Shown in pieces: positions 37,143 to 44,842 of a stretch of 64,000 nucleotides of DNA. The translations under genes were made by a program, and so were the position numbers. The stretch covers positions 1 to 64,000 of the forward strand of contig MWST01000017.1 in the NCBI GenBank assembly GCA_002050235.1, in the 5' to 3' direction. A model generated the notes under the pieces. That model made no database searches and was not told the DNA's origin. It worked only from the letters and a program-made list of their open reading frames with translations. This stretch comes from Polyangiaceae bacterium UTPRO1 (lineage in GTDB: Bacteria > Desulfobacterota > Binatia > UTPRO1). Positions within the stretch are counted from its first letter, which is position 1. Each line of letters opens with the position of its first letter.

Positions 37143-37699
37143 GCGGTGCGGACCTCGTCCGCGCTCTCCTGCGCGCGCTCGGCGAAGATCCCGAGCGGGA
37201 AGGGCTGCTGAAGACTCCCGATCGCGTCACGCGCGCGCTCCAGTTCCTGACCAAAGGCTACCAAGAGGATCCGTCGACGATCCTGAACTCGGCGCTCTTC
37301 ACCGAAGAGTACTCCGAGATGATCGTGCTGAAGGACCTCGACTTCTACACGCTCTGCGAGCACCACATGCTGCCGTTCTTCGGGAAGGCGCACGTCGCCT
37401 ACATCCCGAGCAAGCGGATCCTGGGCTTGAGCAAGCTGGCGCGGCTCTTCGAGGTGTTCGCGCGGCGCTTGCAGGTGCAGGAGCGCCTGACGCGGCAGGT
37501 CGCGACCTCGCTGATGGAAGCGATCGAGCCGCAGGGCGTCGGGGTCGTCGTCGAGGCCGAGCATCTCTGCATGCGGATGCGGGGCGTCGAGAAGCAGAAC
37601 TCGGTCGTCGTCACGAGCTGCATGCTGGGGACGTTCCGTAGCCGGCAGGAGACGCGCCAGGAATTCATGACGCTGATCCGCTGCCGGAACGGGCGATAG
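37139..37699 (+). CDS. folE: GTP cyclohydrolase I FolE
   Basis: FolE makes dihydroneopterin triphosphate from GTP, the entry into folate synthesis. The zinc and catalytic residues are C73, H75 and H76 in LCEHHMLPF and C144 in [28 protein letters not shown] and the C-terminal FMTLIR fit the family. The only start that precedes the conserved [10 protein letters not shown] region is a TTG at 37139, in a TTGA overlap with the previous stop, giving 186 residues. This implies translation coupled to the kinase gene. Confidence 0.95.
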   Translation: MSGADLVRALLRALGEDPEREGLLKTPDRVTRALQFLTKGYQEDPSTILNSALFTEEYSEMIVLKDLDFYTLCEHHMLPFFGKAHVAYIPSKRILGLSKLARLFEVFARRLQVQERLTRQVATSLMEAIEPQGVGVVVEAEHLCMRMRGVEKQNSVVVTSCMLGTFRSRQETRQEFMTLIRCRNGR

Positions 37700-37712
37700 C
37701 CGCGCCGCGCCG

Positions 37713-38177
37713 GTGGAGGGCGTGCCGCGCTGGCGGCGGGAGGCCGAGCGGCTCGTTGCCGCGGAGCTCGGCGCCGCGGACGTACCGTGGGTCGGGTGGG
37801 GCGCGCTGGCGACGCGACCCCTCGCGCCGGGAACGCCGTTCGTGCTCTGCGTCGTCGGCCACGCGCCGGCGCCGCAGGAGCGGGCACGGGTCCTGGCCGG
37901 GCTGGCGGCGCGACTCTCCGTGGGGACGAGGCTCGCGGTCGTCGATCACAACCGGCCGCGCCGGCTCCCGCAGGCCCTGCTGGCCTTGCTCGGATCTCCG
38001 CGCGTTCCCGGGCGCTCGCCGGCGGCGCGCTGGCGGCGCCTCGCCGACCTCACCGCGCGCGCCGCGCAGAGCGCCGGCTTCCGCGTCGATCGGCTGCGTC
38101 TGGTCGCGGGCGAGCGCGTGCAGGTCGTACTGGCGACCCGGGTAGGCGTGCCCGCGGTGAGGGCGCGGGAGCGGTGA
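37713..38177 (+). CDS. Small methyltransferase-like protein lacking the SAM-binding half
   Basis: The 154-residue protein has a GTG start. Its pattern (GTRLAVVDHNRPRRLPQALL, a helix DLTARAAQSAGFRVDRLRLV, and final ERVQVVLATR) resembles the C-terminal half of class I methyltransferases, in which a GF-x-V helix precedes the last strands. The glycine-rich SAM motif is absent. It may be a remnant or a repurposed domain. Its stop lies inside the palindrome at 38173-38208. Confidence in coding is moderate. Confidence 0.5.
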   Translation: MEGVPRWRREAERLVAAELGAADVPWVGWGALATRPLAPGTPFVLCVVGHAPAPQERARVLAGLAARLSVGTRLAVVDHNRPRRLPQALLALLGSPRVPGRSPAARWRRLADLTARAAQSAGFRVDRLRLVAGERVQVVLATRVGVPAVRARER

Positions 38178-38208
38178 CGGGGCCCCGCGGCCGCGGGGCC
38201 CCGTCACC
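38173..38208. terminator. Perfect 36-nt palindrome between convergent genes
   Basis: Two 18-nt arms, 38173-38190 and 38191-38208, are exact reverse complements around the centre at 38190/38191, reading GGTGACGGGGCCCCGCGG in the first arm. It lies between a plus-strand stop at 38175-38177 and the minus-strand stop at 38214. A bidirectional terminator is the most natural role. Confidence 0.7.
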
Positions 38209-38213
38209 CGCCC

Positions 38214-39785
38214 TCAGGGCAGGACGACGGTCGACGGCAGGCAGAGGTCGCGCGGCCCGAAGATCGGGTACTGGTCGGCGCCGAACTGGTTGTTCGCGTA
38301 GACCAGCGGCGGCGCCGTCTGCGGCCGTACCCCGCGTACCTGGAAGCAGAGCATCGCGGCGCCGGGGCTCGGGACGCCCTCGCCGTTCTTGTCGGCCGCG
38401 AGGCACAGGTGCAGGGGCCGCTTCACGTCGACGCCGATGGTGCCGAACTGGTCGCTGATCGTGAGGTTCTTGGCGCGGACCTTGGCGCCGCTCACGCGGT
38501 AGCACTTGAAGTGGTCGAGCGGCTCGGCGAGCGGATCGGGCGGCGCGGTCGTGCTCTTCGCCGTCGGCACGAGCATCCGATCGGGACGGGTCAGCTTGAC
38601 GGTCACGGAGCCGAGCGGGCTGGTCACGTCGACGTTCTTGAGCCGCGTGAACGGGCTCGTCGGCGCCGTCGTGTAGTAGGTGAGGTGTCCCGGGTGCGCG
38701 GCTGCGGCGGGATCGGCGCCGTTCACGTCGGCCGGTGCGCACAGGCGCTTGGCGCGCTTGACGACGACCGTGCTCGGGCCGCGCGCGTCGTCCAGCGTCA
38801 CCGTGCGGCCGAGCGGCGGCCGGTGGATCTCGTAGCACTGGAACGGATCTCTGACGCCGCCTGCGGGCGGCTGCAGCGGCGGGAACTCGAGGGTGACGTT
38901 GTTGTTGGGGTCGCCGCTGATGCGCCGGGCGATGTACCGGCCGAACAACTGGTTGCGGCCGCCGAGGTCGAGCCAGCCGTTCGGAGAGAACAACTGGACG
39001 TGGATCTCGGCGTAATGGGCGAGGTTCACCGCCGGCGCCGCCGCCGGATTGAAGCCGAGGGCGCCGAGGAAGATCTGCGCGCCCGAGTGGGTGCCGAGTC
39101 CGAGCTGCAGACCGTCGTTGATCGTCATGCCGCGGTCGATCTGGAGGACGGTCTGATCGGTCACGTTGATGGTGACGTTGCGTCCGCTCGCGAGACTGCG
39201 GAGGTCGAAGGTGCCGGCGCCGAAACTCACCTCGACGCCGTCGTTCAGCCGGACGTCGCGATAGGCGCCCGGGGCGAACGTGAACGGGCTCGGAATTCCG
39301 GTGCCGCCGACGGTGACGTCGGCGGCGTCGTCGGTGAGCGCTCGTCCGGGCGTGAAGGGGAACACCGGGAGGTTCGCCGGCTGGATGATCGGCGCCGAGA
39401 ACGGGATCGGACCGGCACCGTTGATCGTTGCCGCGAAGTTCGAGTTCACGCGGTTGGCGAAGAGGTCGTGGAAGACGCCCTCGGTGTTCGAGCAACGGAC
39501 GCTGTCGGCGACCGCGTGCGAGCCCGGATCCATGATCACGCGTCCGGAGGTGGCGTAGGAAAGGGCGAACGCGTTCGGATTCGCGGTCGGGTAGTTGACG
39601 CCGATGTCGCCGCCGCGGATGTGGCCGCGCGGCGATGCCCCGGTAGCGCCTTTCAGGATCATCTCGTCGTAGGCGAAGAGCACGTAGCTATCGATGACGC
39701 GCGGGGGTTCGACGGCGCTCGCGGTCGTCGCGGCCACGGCGATGAGCGCGAGTGCGAAGGCTCTCATGAGCGTCTGGGAGGACAT
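38214..39785 (-). CDS. Secreted protein with four CY-LC repeats
   Basis: A 523-residue exported protein. A signal peptide (about 1-24, cut near ASA) is followed by a beta-rich, Asn/Gly-rich region (about 30-300) with HIRGGDIGVNYP, resembling passive adhesin or choice-of-anchor folds. The C-terminal third has four repeats of about 52-58 residues, each opening with an aromatic CY motif and closing with LC. Copies are C317-C349, a Cys-less copy around 368-408, C428-C461 (CYRV then DQFGTIGVDVKRPLHLC) and C480-C515. The ribosome site AAGGAGA precedes the ATG. Function is unknown; an extracellular structural or binding role is inference. Confidence 0.8.
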   Translation of the reverse strand: MSSQTLMRAFALALIAVAATTASAVEPPRVIDSYVLFAYDEMILKGATGASPRGHIRGGDIGVNYPTANPNAFALSYATSGRVIMDPGSHAVADSVRCSNTEGVFHDLFANRVNSNFAATINGAGPIPFSAPIIQPANLPVFPFTPGRALTDDAADVTVGGTGIPSPFTFAPGAYRDVRLNDGVEVSFGAGTFDLRSLASGRNVTINVTDQTVLQIDRGMTINDGLQLGLGTHSGAQIFLGALGFNPAAAPAVNLAHYAEIHVQLFSPNGWLDLGGRNQLFGRYIARRISGDPNNNVTLEFPPLQPPAGGVRDPFQCYEIHRPPLGRTVTLDDARGPSTVVVKRAKRLCAPADVNGADPAAAAHPGHLTYYTTAPTSPFTRLKNVDVTSPLGSVTVKLTRPDRMLVPTAKSTTAPPDPLAEPLDHFKCYRVSGAKVRAKNLTISDQFGTIGVDVKRPLHLCLAADKNGEGVPSPGAAMLCFQVRGVRPQTAPPLVYANNQFGADQYPIFGPRDLCLPSTVVLP

Positions 39786-39947
39786 GGCATGGGTCTCCTT
39801 CCTTCCTTGGAAAGGTGCGATCGGCCGCCGCCGGCCGCGGGCAGGGTGCGGAGGGAGTCTAGAGGGGAGGCCGGTCGTGAGTCCACAGATTCTTCGGGAA
39901 CCCGCCCGGGCGCAGGCGCGGGAGCGGCCGACGCGCTCCGCAGCGGC

Positions 39948-41717
39948 TCAGAAACGCGCCCACCAGGGCGTGAAGCGCTCGCCCGGGACCTCGATCACGA
40001 CCGAATACTCGTCGAGCAGCGTACCCTGGGCGCGCGCGAGCTCGGCGAGCGAGATGTTGTAGTCGGTGGCGGCCTGTAGCTCCACGCCGCGTGCCTGCGT
40101 CAGATCGTCCTGGAAGTCGAGGACGTCCTTGGTAGTGACGATGCCGACTTCGAGGCGCTTCTGCTGGTTGCGGAGATTCTCCTCGGCGAGCTCGCGGGCG
40201 ATGCGCGAGGCCTCGATGCGCTTCATGTTGGCGACGACGTCGTTGACCGCCGTCGAGACCTCGAGATTGATGTCGGAGAAGAGCTGGCGGCGGGTGAGCT
40301 CGGATTGCGAGACGTCGATCTTCGCCTTGGCGTATTCGCTCTTGGCGGCGGCGTTGCCGATCGGGATCTCGATCTGGACGCCGGCCTGGTAGGAGTAGAA
40401 CTTCCTGTTCGTGAGGCGGTCGAGCGCTTTCCAATAGGAGCCGTCGTAGGGCGTCTGGACCTGCTGGCCGGTGCTCGGATCGACCACCGGGACCGCGTCG
40501 CCGGAAAGTCCGTTCAGCCCGACGTTGCCGACGAAATCGAAGCGCGGCAGCAACTGGTTCTCGCGGACCCGCGCCGTCACCTGCTTGCTCTCGAGGTCGT
40601 AGGTCTGGGCGTGGACCTCCGGCCGGCGATCGAGGGCGAGGGCGAGGGCGGCTTTGGCGTCGACCGTGACCGGCGCGGTGCGCGGGAGGTCGATCGGCTC
40701 GATCGGGCGCGGGACGAAGGCGCCGCCCTTCTGGAGGTACACGATCTGGCGCAGCGTGCGGAGCGCGTTGTCGAGCTGGTTGTCGGCGACGATCACCTGT
40801 TGTTCGCGGGCGGCGGCCTGGCTCTCGGCTTCTTTCACCGCGACCGGCGCCAGCAGGCCGACGCGCACGCGTTCCTGGTTCTCGCGCAGGGTCTGACGCG
40901 CGAGATCCAGGGACTGTTGCTGCACGACGAGGTTCTGGCGCGCGTAGACGACGATCCAGTAGGCGGCGATCACCTGCTTCACGAAGTTGGCGAGATCGGC
41001 GCGGTACTGCCACGCGGCCGCCTCGGACTGGAGCTTGGTGACGTCGACGAGGAGGTAGGCGAAGTTCAAACCGAAGTTCCTGAGCAGCGGCTGGTTCAGG
41101 GAGAACACCAGCTCCGGCTGATATTGCGGGATCAAGCCCTGGAAGCGGGCGTTCGATACGAAGCGGTTGTTCGTGAAGTCGATGCGGAAATTGCCGCCGG
41201 TGCGCAGGGTCTTGGCGAGTGCGGCATCGAAGTTGACGTTCCCCTGCACGCTGATCGGCACGCCGGCGAGGGCCGAGGAGTTCGGCGCCTTGCGGCGGTC
41301 CTTGTTGACCGCGCCGGAGAGGATCGGATCGAAGATGGCCTCGGCGGAGCGGACGTCCTCGCGCTGGCGCAGCGGCGTCAACCGCGACGCTGCGATGCCC
41401 GGGTTGTGGAGCAGGGCCTGGTGCACCGCCTCGGCGACTGTCAGGCGGGCGGTCTCGGTCTCCTCGGCGCCGGCGTCCGGCGTGCCGATGGCGGGAGCCC
41501 GATATTTCCACTGGTGCGCGAATACCTGCGGCATGTAGGGCGTGGCGTCGAACTCGGCTTCGCGGCGCGCCGACGTTGCGGTGTCGATGGTCGCGCGTCC
41601 TGCGGAATCGCCGCTCATCGCGGCGACCGGCCGGGCGGCGTCGTCGGCCGCCGCTCGACCGCCCAGCGCCGCGAGTCCCAGTAAGACGGCGATCCCGATT
41701 CGTCGACACGTTTTCAT
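39948..41717 (-). CDS. TolC family outer-membrane efflux protein
   Basis: A 589-residue outer-membrane factor. A signal peptide (MKTCRRIGIAVLLGLAALGG, cut near RAAA) is followed by a long N-terminal extension, the family start LTVAEAVHQALLHNPGIAAS, and two outer-membrane-efflux repeats with long helices such as ESQAAAREQQVIVADNQLDN and ELAEENLRNQQKRLEVGIVT. The beta parts end in GERFTPWWARF. GAGGAG precedes the ATG. No pump genes lie next to it, so its partner is encoded elsewhere. Confidence 0.92.
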   Translation of the reverse strand: MKTCRRIGIAVLLGLAALGGRAAADDAARPVAAMSGDSAGRATIDTATSARREAEFDATPYMPQVFAHQWKYRAPAIGTPDAGAEETETARLTVAEAVHQALLHNPGIAASRLTPLRQREDVRSAEAIFDPILSGAVNKDRRKAPNSSALAGVPISVQGNVNFDAALAKTLRTGGNFRIDFTNNRFVSNARFQGLIPQYQPELVFSLNQPLLRNFGLNFAYLLVDVTKLQSEAAAWQYRADLANFVKQVIAAYWIVVYARQNLVVQQQSLDLARQTLRENQERVRVGLLAPVAVKEAESQAAAREQQVIVADNQLDNALRTLRQIVYLQKGGAFVPRPIEPIDLPRTAPVTVDAKAALALALDRRPEVHAQTYDLESKQVTARVRENQLLPRFDFVGNVGLNGLSGDAVPVVDPSTGQQVQTPYDGSYWKALDRLTNRKFYSYQAGVQIEIPIGNAAAKSEYAKAKIDVSQSELTRRQLFSDINLEVSTAVNDVVANMKRIEASRIARELAEENLRNQQKRLEVGIVTTKDVLDFQDDLTQARGVELQAATDYNISLAELARAQGTLLDEYSVVIEVPGERFTPWWARF

Positions 41718-41884
41718 GCAGCCGCTCCTCGCTCCGACGCCATGACCGTACGCGCCGCCGCCCTGTCTCGACGCCGCGGCGACGCCGCCAGCGGCTCACG
41801 TCGGCGCTTCGTCCGCCGCTATTTACGACGAGTGCGTGGGCCGTACCAGTACTGCGGGGTGCGGTCTTCCGATGGCGCTTCACC

Positions 41885-41913
41885 TTGACACTCCGAAGGC
41901 GCTTGGTTACGCT
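41885..41913 (+). promoter_or_regulatory. Promoter of the aminotransferase-serA-purA operon
   Basis: A perfect TTGACA (41885-41890) is followed after 17 nt by TACGCT (41908-41913, 3/6). Initiation would be near 41920, about 20 nt before the riboswitch aptamer starts. The leader to ATG 42077 is then about 157 nt. Confidence 0.6.
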
Positions 41914-41941
41914 TCGCCCCCTTCATACGACTGGTTGGGTA

Positions 41942-42008
41942 TCGCACGACTGGCGTTTACGTGGAGCACCACGAGGAAGTGCGACCTTCAGGAGCCGAAC
42001 GCCTGGGC
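41942..42008 (+). promoter_or_regulatory. Candidate ZTP (pfl) riboswitch aptamer
   Basis: The elements align with the ZTP/ZMP (pfl) aptamer as I remember it. P1 is TCGCA (41942-41946) with TGCGA (41980-41984). The conserved GACTGGCG is at 41948-41955. P2 is CGTGG (41960-41964), loop AGCA and CCACG (41969-41973). AGGAAG (41974-41979) corresponds to the GGGGAG strand. After a linker, the 3' core CGCCTGGGC is at 42000-42008. Its CGCC can form the family pseudoknot with GGCG at 41952-41955. The 3' core is inside the 5' arm of the following terminator, as expected for an ON switch. Known targets of this class are folate, one-carbon and purine genes. Confidence 0.8.
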
Positions 42009-42037
42009 CTCTGAGTGGAAGGGGTCCAGGCTTTTTT
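42001..42037 (+). terminator. Intrinsic terminator in the leader (riboswitch expression platform)
   Basis: A 12-bp stem pairs 42001-42012 with 42020-42031, including two G-T (G-U) pairs, with a 7-nt loop (42013-42019) and six T at 42032-42037. It lies 40 nt upstream of the first start codon, so it would attenuate the operon rather than end a gene. It shares bases 42001-42008 with the aptamer core, so folding of one excludes the other. Confidence 0.85.
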
Positions 42038-42076
42038 GCGACCGCGGCCTCCCCCGTACGATAGGTAGGTACGACG

Positions 42077-43234
42077 ATGATCAAGAAATATCTGCTCGCC
42101 CCGGGTCCGACCCCCGTTCCCGAATCCGTGCTCCTGGCGATGGCGCAACCGATCTTCCACCACCGTACGCCCCAGTTCGAAGCGCTGTTCGCGGAGACGG
42201 CGAAAGCGCTGCAAGGACTCTTCAAGACCACGCAGGACGTGATCGTGCTGGCATCTTCCGGGACCGGCGCCATGGAGGCTGCGGTCGTCAACACGACCTC
42301 TCCCGGCGACCGCGTTCTGGTGGTGAACGGCGGCAAGTTCGGCGAGCGCTGGGGCAAGATCGCCGCCGGCTACGGGCTCGTGGTCGACGAGATCGCGGTC
42401 GAGTGGGGCACGGCGGTCGATCCGGCCGCGATCGCCAAGGCGTTGCGGGAGCGACCCGAGACCAAGCTCGTGCTCGTGCAGGCCAGCGAGACGTCGACGA
42501 CCGTACTGCACCAGGTCGCGGAGATCGCCAAGATCACGCGCGCCACCGACACGCTCCTGGTCGTCGACGGCATCACGGCGGTCGGCGTGCTCGACCTGCC
42601 GATGGACGCGCTCGGCATCGACGTCCTCGTCACCGGCTCGCAGAAGGCGCTGATGCTGCCGCCGGGCCTCGCCTTCGTCGCCCTATCCGAGAAGGCGTGG
42701 AAGGCGGCGGCCGCGGCGCAGCAGCCGCGCTTCTACTTCGACCTGAAGCGCGAGCGCGACAACCAACAGAAGCACACGACCGCGTGGACGCCGGCGATCT
42801 CGCTGATCTTCGGACTGCACGAGGCGCTGCGGCTGCTCTTCGCCGAGGGCCTCGACAACGTCTTCGCCCGCCACGATAGGCTGGCGCGCGCCACCCGCGC
42901 CGGCGTCCGGGCGCTCGGCCTCGAGCTCGTGGCGCCGACGGCGCCGAGTCCGGCGACCACCGGCCTCTACCTGCCGGCGGGCGTGCCCGGAAAGATCGTC
43001 GGCTACCTGCGCGACGCCGTCGGCGTCACCTTCGCCGGCGGCCAGGATCGGTTCAAGGGCAAGATCTGCCGGATCGCCCACCTCGGCTACATCGGCAGCT
43101 TCGACATCGTGACCGCAATGGCGGCGCTGGAAATGGGCATCGCCGCGTACGGGAGGCCGGTCACGCTCGGCAGGGGCGTCGGCGCCGCTCAGGAGATCCT
43201 CCTGGAAGGCATGCCCGCCGTGCCGGCGGCCTGA
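42077..43234 (+). CDS. Class V aminotransferase (alanine/serine-glyoxylate family)
   Basis: A PLP-dependent enzyme of 385 residues. The start MIKKYLLAPGPTPVPESVL is typical of the alanine-glyoxylate/serine-pyruvate branch. VLASSGTGAMEAAVVNTTSPG is the phosphate-binding region, DTLLVVDGITAVG carries the PLP-ring Asp, and the Schiff-base lysine is K190 in TGSQKALMLPPG. Placement directly before serA suggests that it acts as the phosphoserine or serine-forming transaminase; sequence alone cannot separate this from serine-glyoxylate activity. It is the first gene after the candidate ZTP riboswitch. Confidence 0.92.
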   Translation: MIKKYLLAPGPTPVPESVLLAMAQPIFHHRTPQFEALFAETAKALQGLFKTTQDVIVLASSGTGAMEAAVVNTTSPGDRVLVVNGGKFGERWGKIAAGYGLVVDEIAVEWGTAVDPAAIAKALRERPETKLVLVQASETSTTVLHQVAEIAKITRATDTLLVVDGITAVGVLDLPMDALGIDVLVTGSQKALMLPPGLAFVALSEKAWKAAAAAQQPRFYFDLKRERDNQQKHTTAWTPAISLIFGLHEALRLLFAEGLDNVFARHDRLARATRAGVRALGLELVAPTAPSPATTGLYLPAGVPGKIVGYLRDAVGVTFAGGQDRFKGKICRIAHLGYIGSFDIVTAMAALEMGIAAYGRPVTLGRGVGAAQEILLEGMPAVPAA

Positions 43235-43247
43235 AGGAGCGGCGGCC

Positions 43248-44834
43248 ATGGTCTATCGAGTTCTCGTCACCGACCCGCTCGACCAGCAGGGCGTCGACGC
43301 TTTCGCTGCCCATCCCGAGATCGAGCTCCGCCTCGAGCCCGGCATGAAGCCGGACGAGCTCGCGCGCGTGATCGGCGAGTACGATGCTCTCGTCATCCGC
43401 AGCGGCACCAAAGTGACCGCCGAGACCCTGAAGAACCCCGGCAAGCTGCGCGTCATCGGACGCGCCGGCATCGGCGTCGACAACATCGACGTCGCGGCGG
43501 CGACGGCACGCGGCATCGTCGTCATGAATACGCCCGGCGGCAACAACGTGACCACGGCCGAGCACGCGATCACGCTCATGCTGGCGGTCGCGCGCTTCAT
43601 CCCCCAGGCCGACGCCTCGCTGCGCGCCGGCAAGTGGGAGCGCACCAAGTTCACCGGCACCGAGGTCTGCAACAAGACGCTCGGCGTGATCGGCCTCGGC
43701 AACATCGGCCGCATCGTCGCCGAGCGCGCCCAGGGCTTGCGCATGCGGGTGATCGGCTACGATCCTTTCGTGACGCCCGAGGCGGCGGCCAAGCTCGGGG
43801 TCGAGCTGGTGGCGCTCGACGATCTCTACGCGCGCGCCGACTTCATCTCCGTCCACGTGCCCATGACCTCGGAGACCAAGGGGCTGATCGGCGCTGCGGC
43901 CTTCGCCAAGATGAAGAAGGGCGTGCGGATAGTGAACGCGGCGCGCGGCGGCATCGTCGACGAGGCGGCTCTCCACGACGCCATCGTCGGCGGCAAGGTC
44001 GCCGGCGCGGCGCTCGACGTGTTCGCTGCGGAGCCGCCGTCCAAGGATCACCCGCTGTTGGCGCTGCCGCAGGTCGTGGTGACTCCGCACCTAGGCGCCG
44101 CGACCAACGAAGCGCAGATCAACGTCGCCATCGCCATCGCCGAGCAGATCACCAACTTCCTGCTGCGCGGCGAGGTGCAGGCGGCGGTCAACATGCCTTC
44201 GGTGAGCGCGGAGATGTTGCAGCTGCTGCGGCCGCACCTCCTGCTCGGCGAGAAGCTCGGGAGTCTCCTCGCGCAGCTGTCCACGGAGCCGCCGAGCGCG
44301 ATCGCGGTCGAGTACGCGGGCACGGTCGCGGAGCTCGACATCCGCCCGGTGACGATCGCCGTGCTGCGCGGCTTCCTGAGCCGCTTCATCGCCGACGTCA
44401 ATTACGTGAACGCTCCGGCGCTGGCGCGCGAGCGCGGCATCGCCGTCAAGGAGGCGCGCGCCGACCAGCCGACGAACTTCGTGAACTCGATCAAGGTGCG
44501 GATGACCCGCGGCTCGGGGACGCAGGTCGTCGAGGGCGCGGTCTTCGGCGCCAATATCCTGAGGCTGGTGCGCATCGACGACTTCTACATGGAAGCCGTG
44601 CCCGAGGGGTACGTCCTGATGCTGAACAACCGCGATGTTCCCGGCGTGGTCGGGCGCGTCGGCTCGCTGCTCGGGCAGCACGGCATCAACATCGCCGGCC
44701 TCGAGCTCGGCCGCGAGAAGGCGGGCGGAATGGCGATCTCGTTCGTCCACGTCGATGAAGCCGTGCCGGAGTCGGTGCTGGCGGAGCTGCGGCGGTCGCC
44801 GGACATCGTCACGGCGCAGCTGCTTCGGCTCTGA
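43248..44834 (+). CDS. serA: D-3-phosphoglycerate dehydrogenase SerA
   Basis: SerA oxidises 3-phosphoglycerate, the first step of serine synthesis. The 528-residue long form has a substrate domain with IRSGTKVTAETL and a Rossmann NAD domain with VIGLGNIGRIVAERA. The catalytic region contains NAARGGIVDEAAL and HLGAAT, followed by an allosteric substrate-binding domain (about 320-450) and a C-terminal ACT domain (LMLNNRDVPGVVGRVGSLL). ATG 43248 comes 13 nt after the aminotransferase, and purA 8 nt after its stop. Serine inhibition through the ACT domain is expected for the family. Confidence 0.97.
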   Translation: MVYRVLVTDPLDQQGVDAFAAHPEIELRLEPGMKPDELARVIGEYDALVIRSGTKVTAETLKNPGKLRVIGRAGIGVDNIDVAAATARGIVVMNTPGGNNVTTAEHAITLMLAVARFIPQADASLRAGKWERTKFTGTEVCNKTLGVIGLGNIGRIVAERAQGLRMRVIGYDPFVTPEAAAKLGVELVALDDLYARADFISVHVPMTSETKGLIGAAAFAKMKKGVRIVNAARGGIVDEAALHDAIVGGKVAGAALDVFAAEPPSKDHPLLALPQVVVTPHLGAATNEAQINVAIAIAEQITNFLLRGEVQAAVNMPSVSAEMLQLLRPHLLLGEKLGSLLAQLSTEPPSAIAVEYAGTVAELDIRPVTIAVLRGFLSRFIADVNYVNAPALARERGIAVKEARADQPTNFVNSIKVRMTRGSGTQVVEGAVFGANILRLVRIDDFYMEAVPEGYVLMLNNRDVPGVVGRVGSLLGQHGINIAGLELGREKAGGMAISFVHVDEAVPESVLAELRRSPDIVTAQLLRL

Positions 44835-44842
44835 GGTCGGCG

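Noticed and set aside
38173-38208. Palindrome as phage attachment site or mobile element end
   Set aside because: No integrase, transposase or direct repeats are nearby, and its position between convergent stops is explained by termination.
41920-42076. Amino-acid leader peptide or T-box as explanation for the leader terminator
   Set aside because: No short frame with runs of Ser codons and a start with ribosome site was found, and no T-box sequence is present. The pfl-type core fits better.
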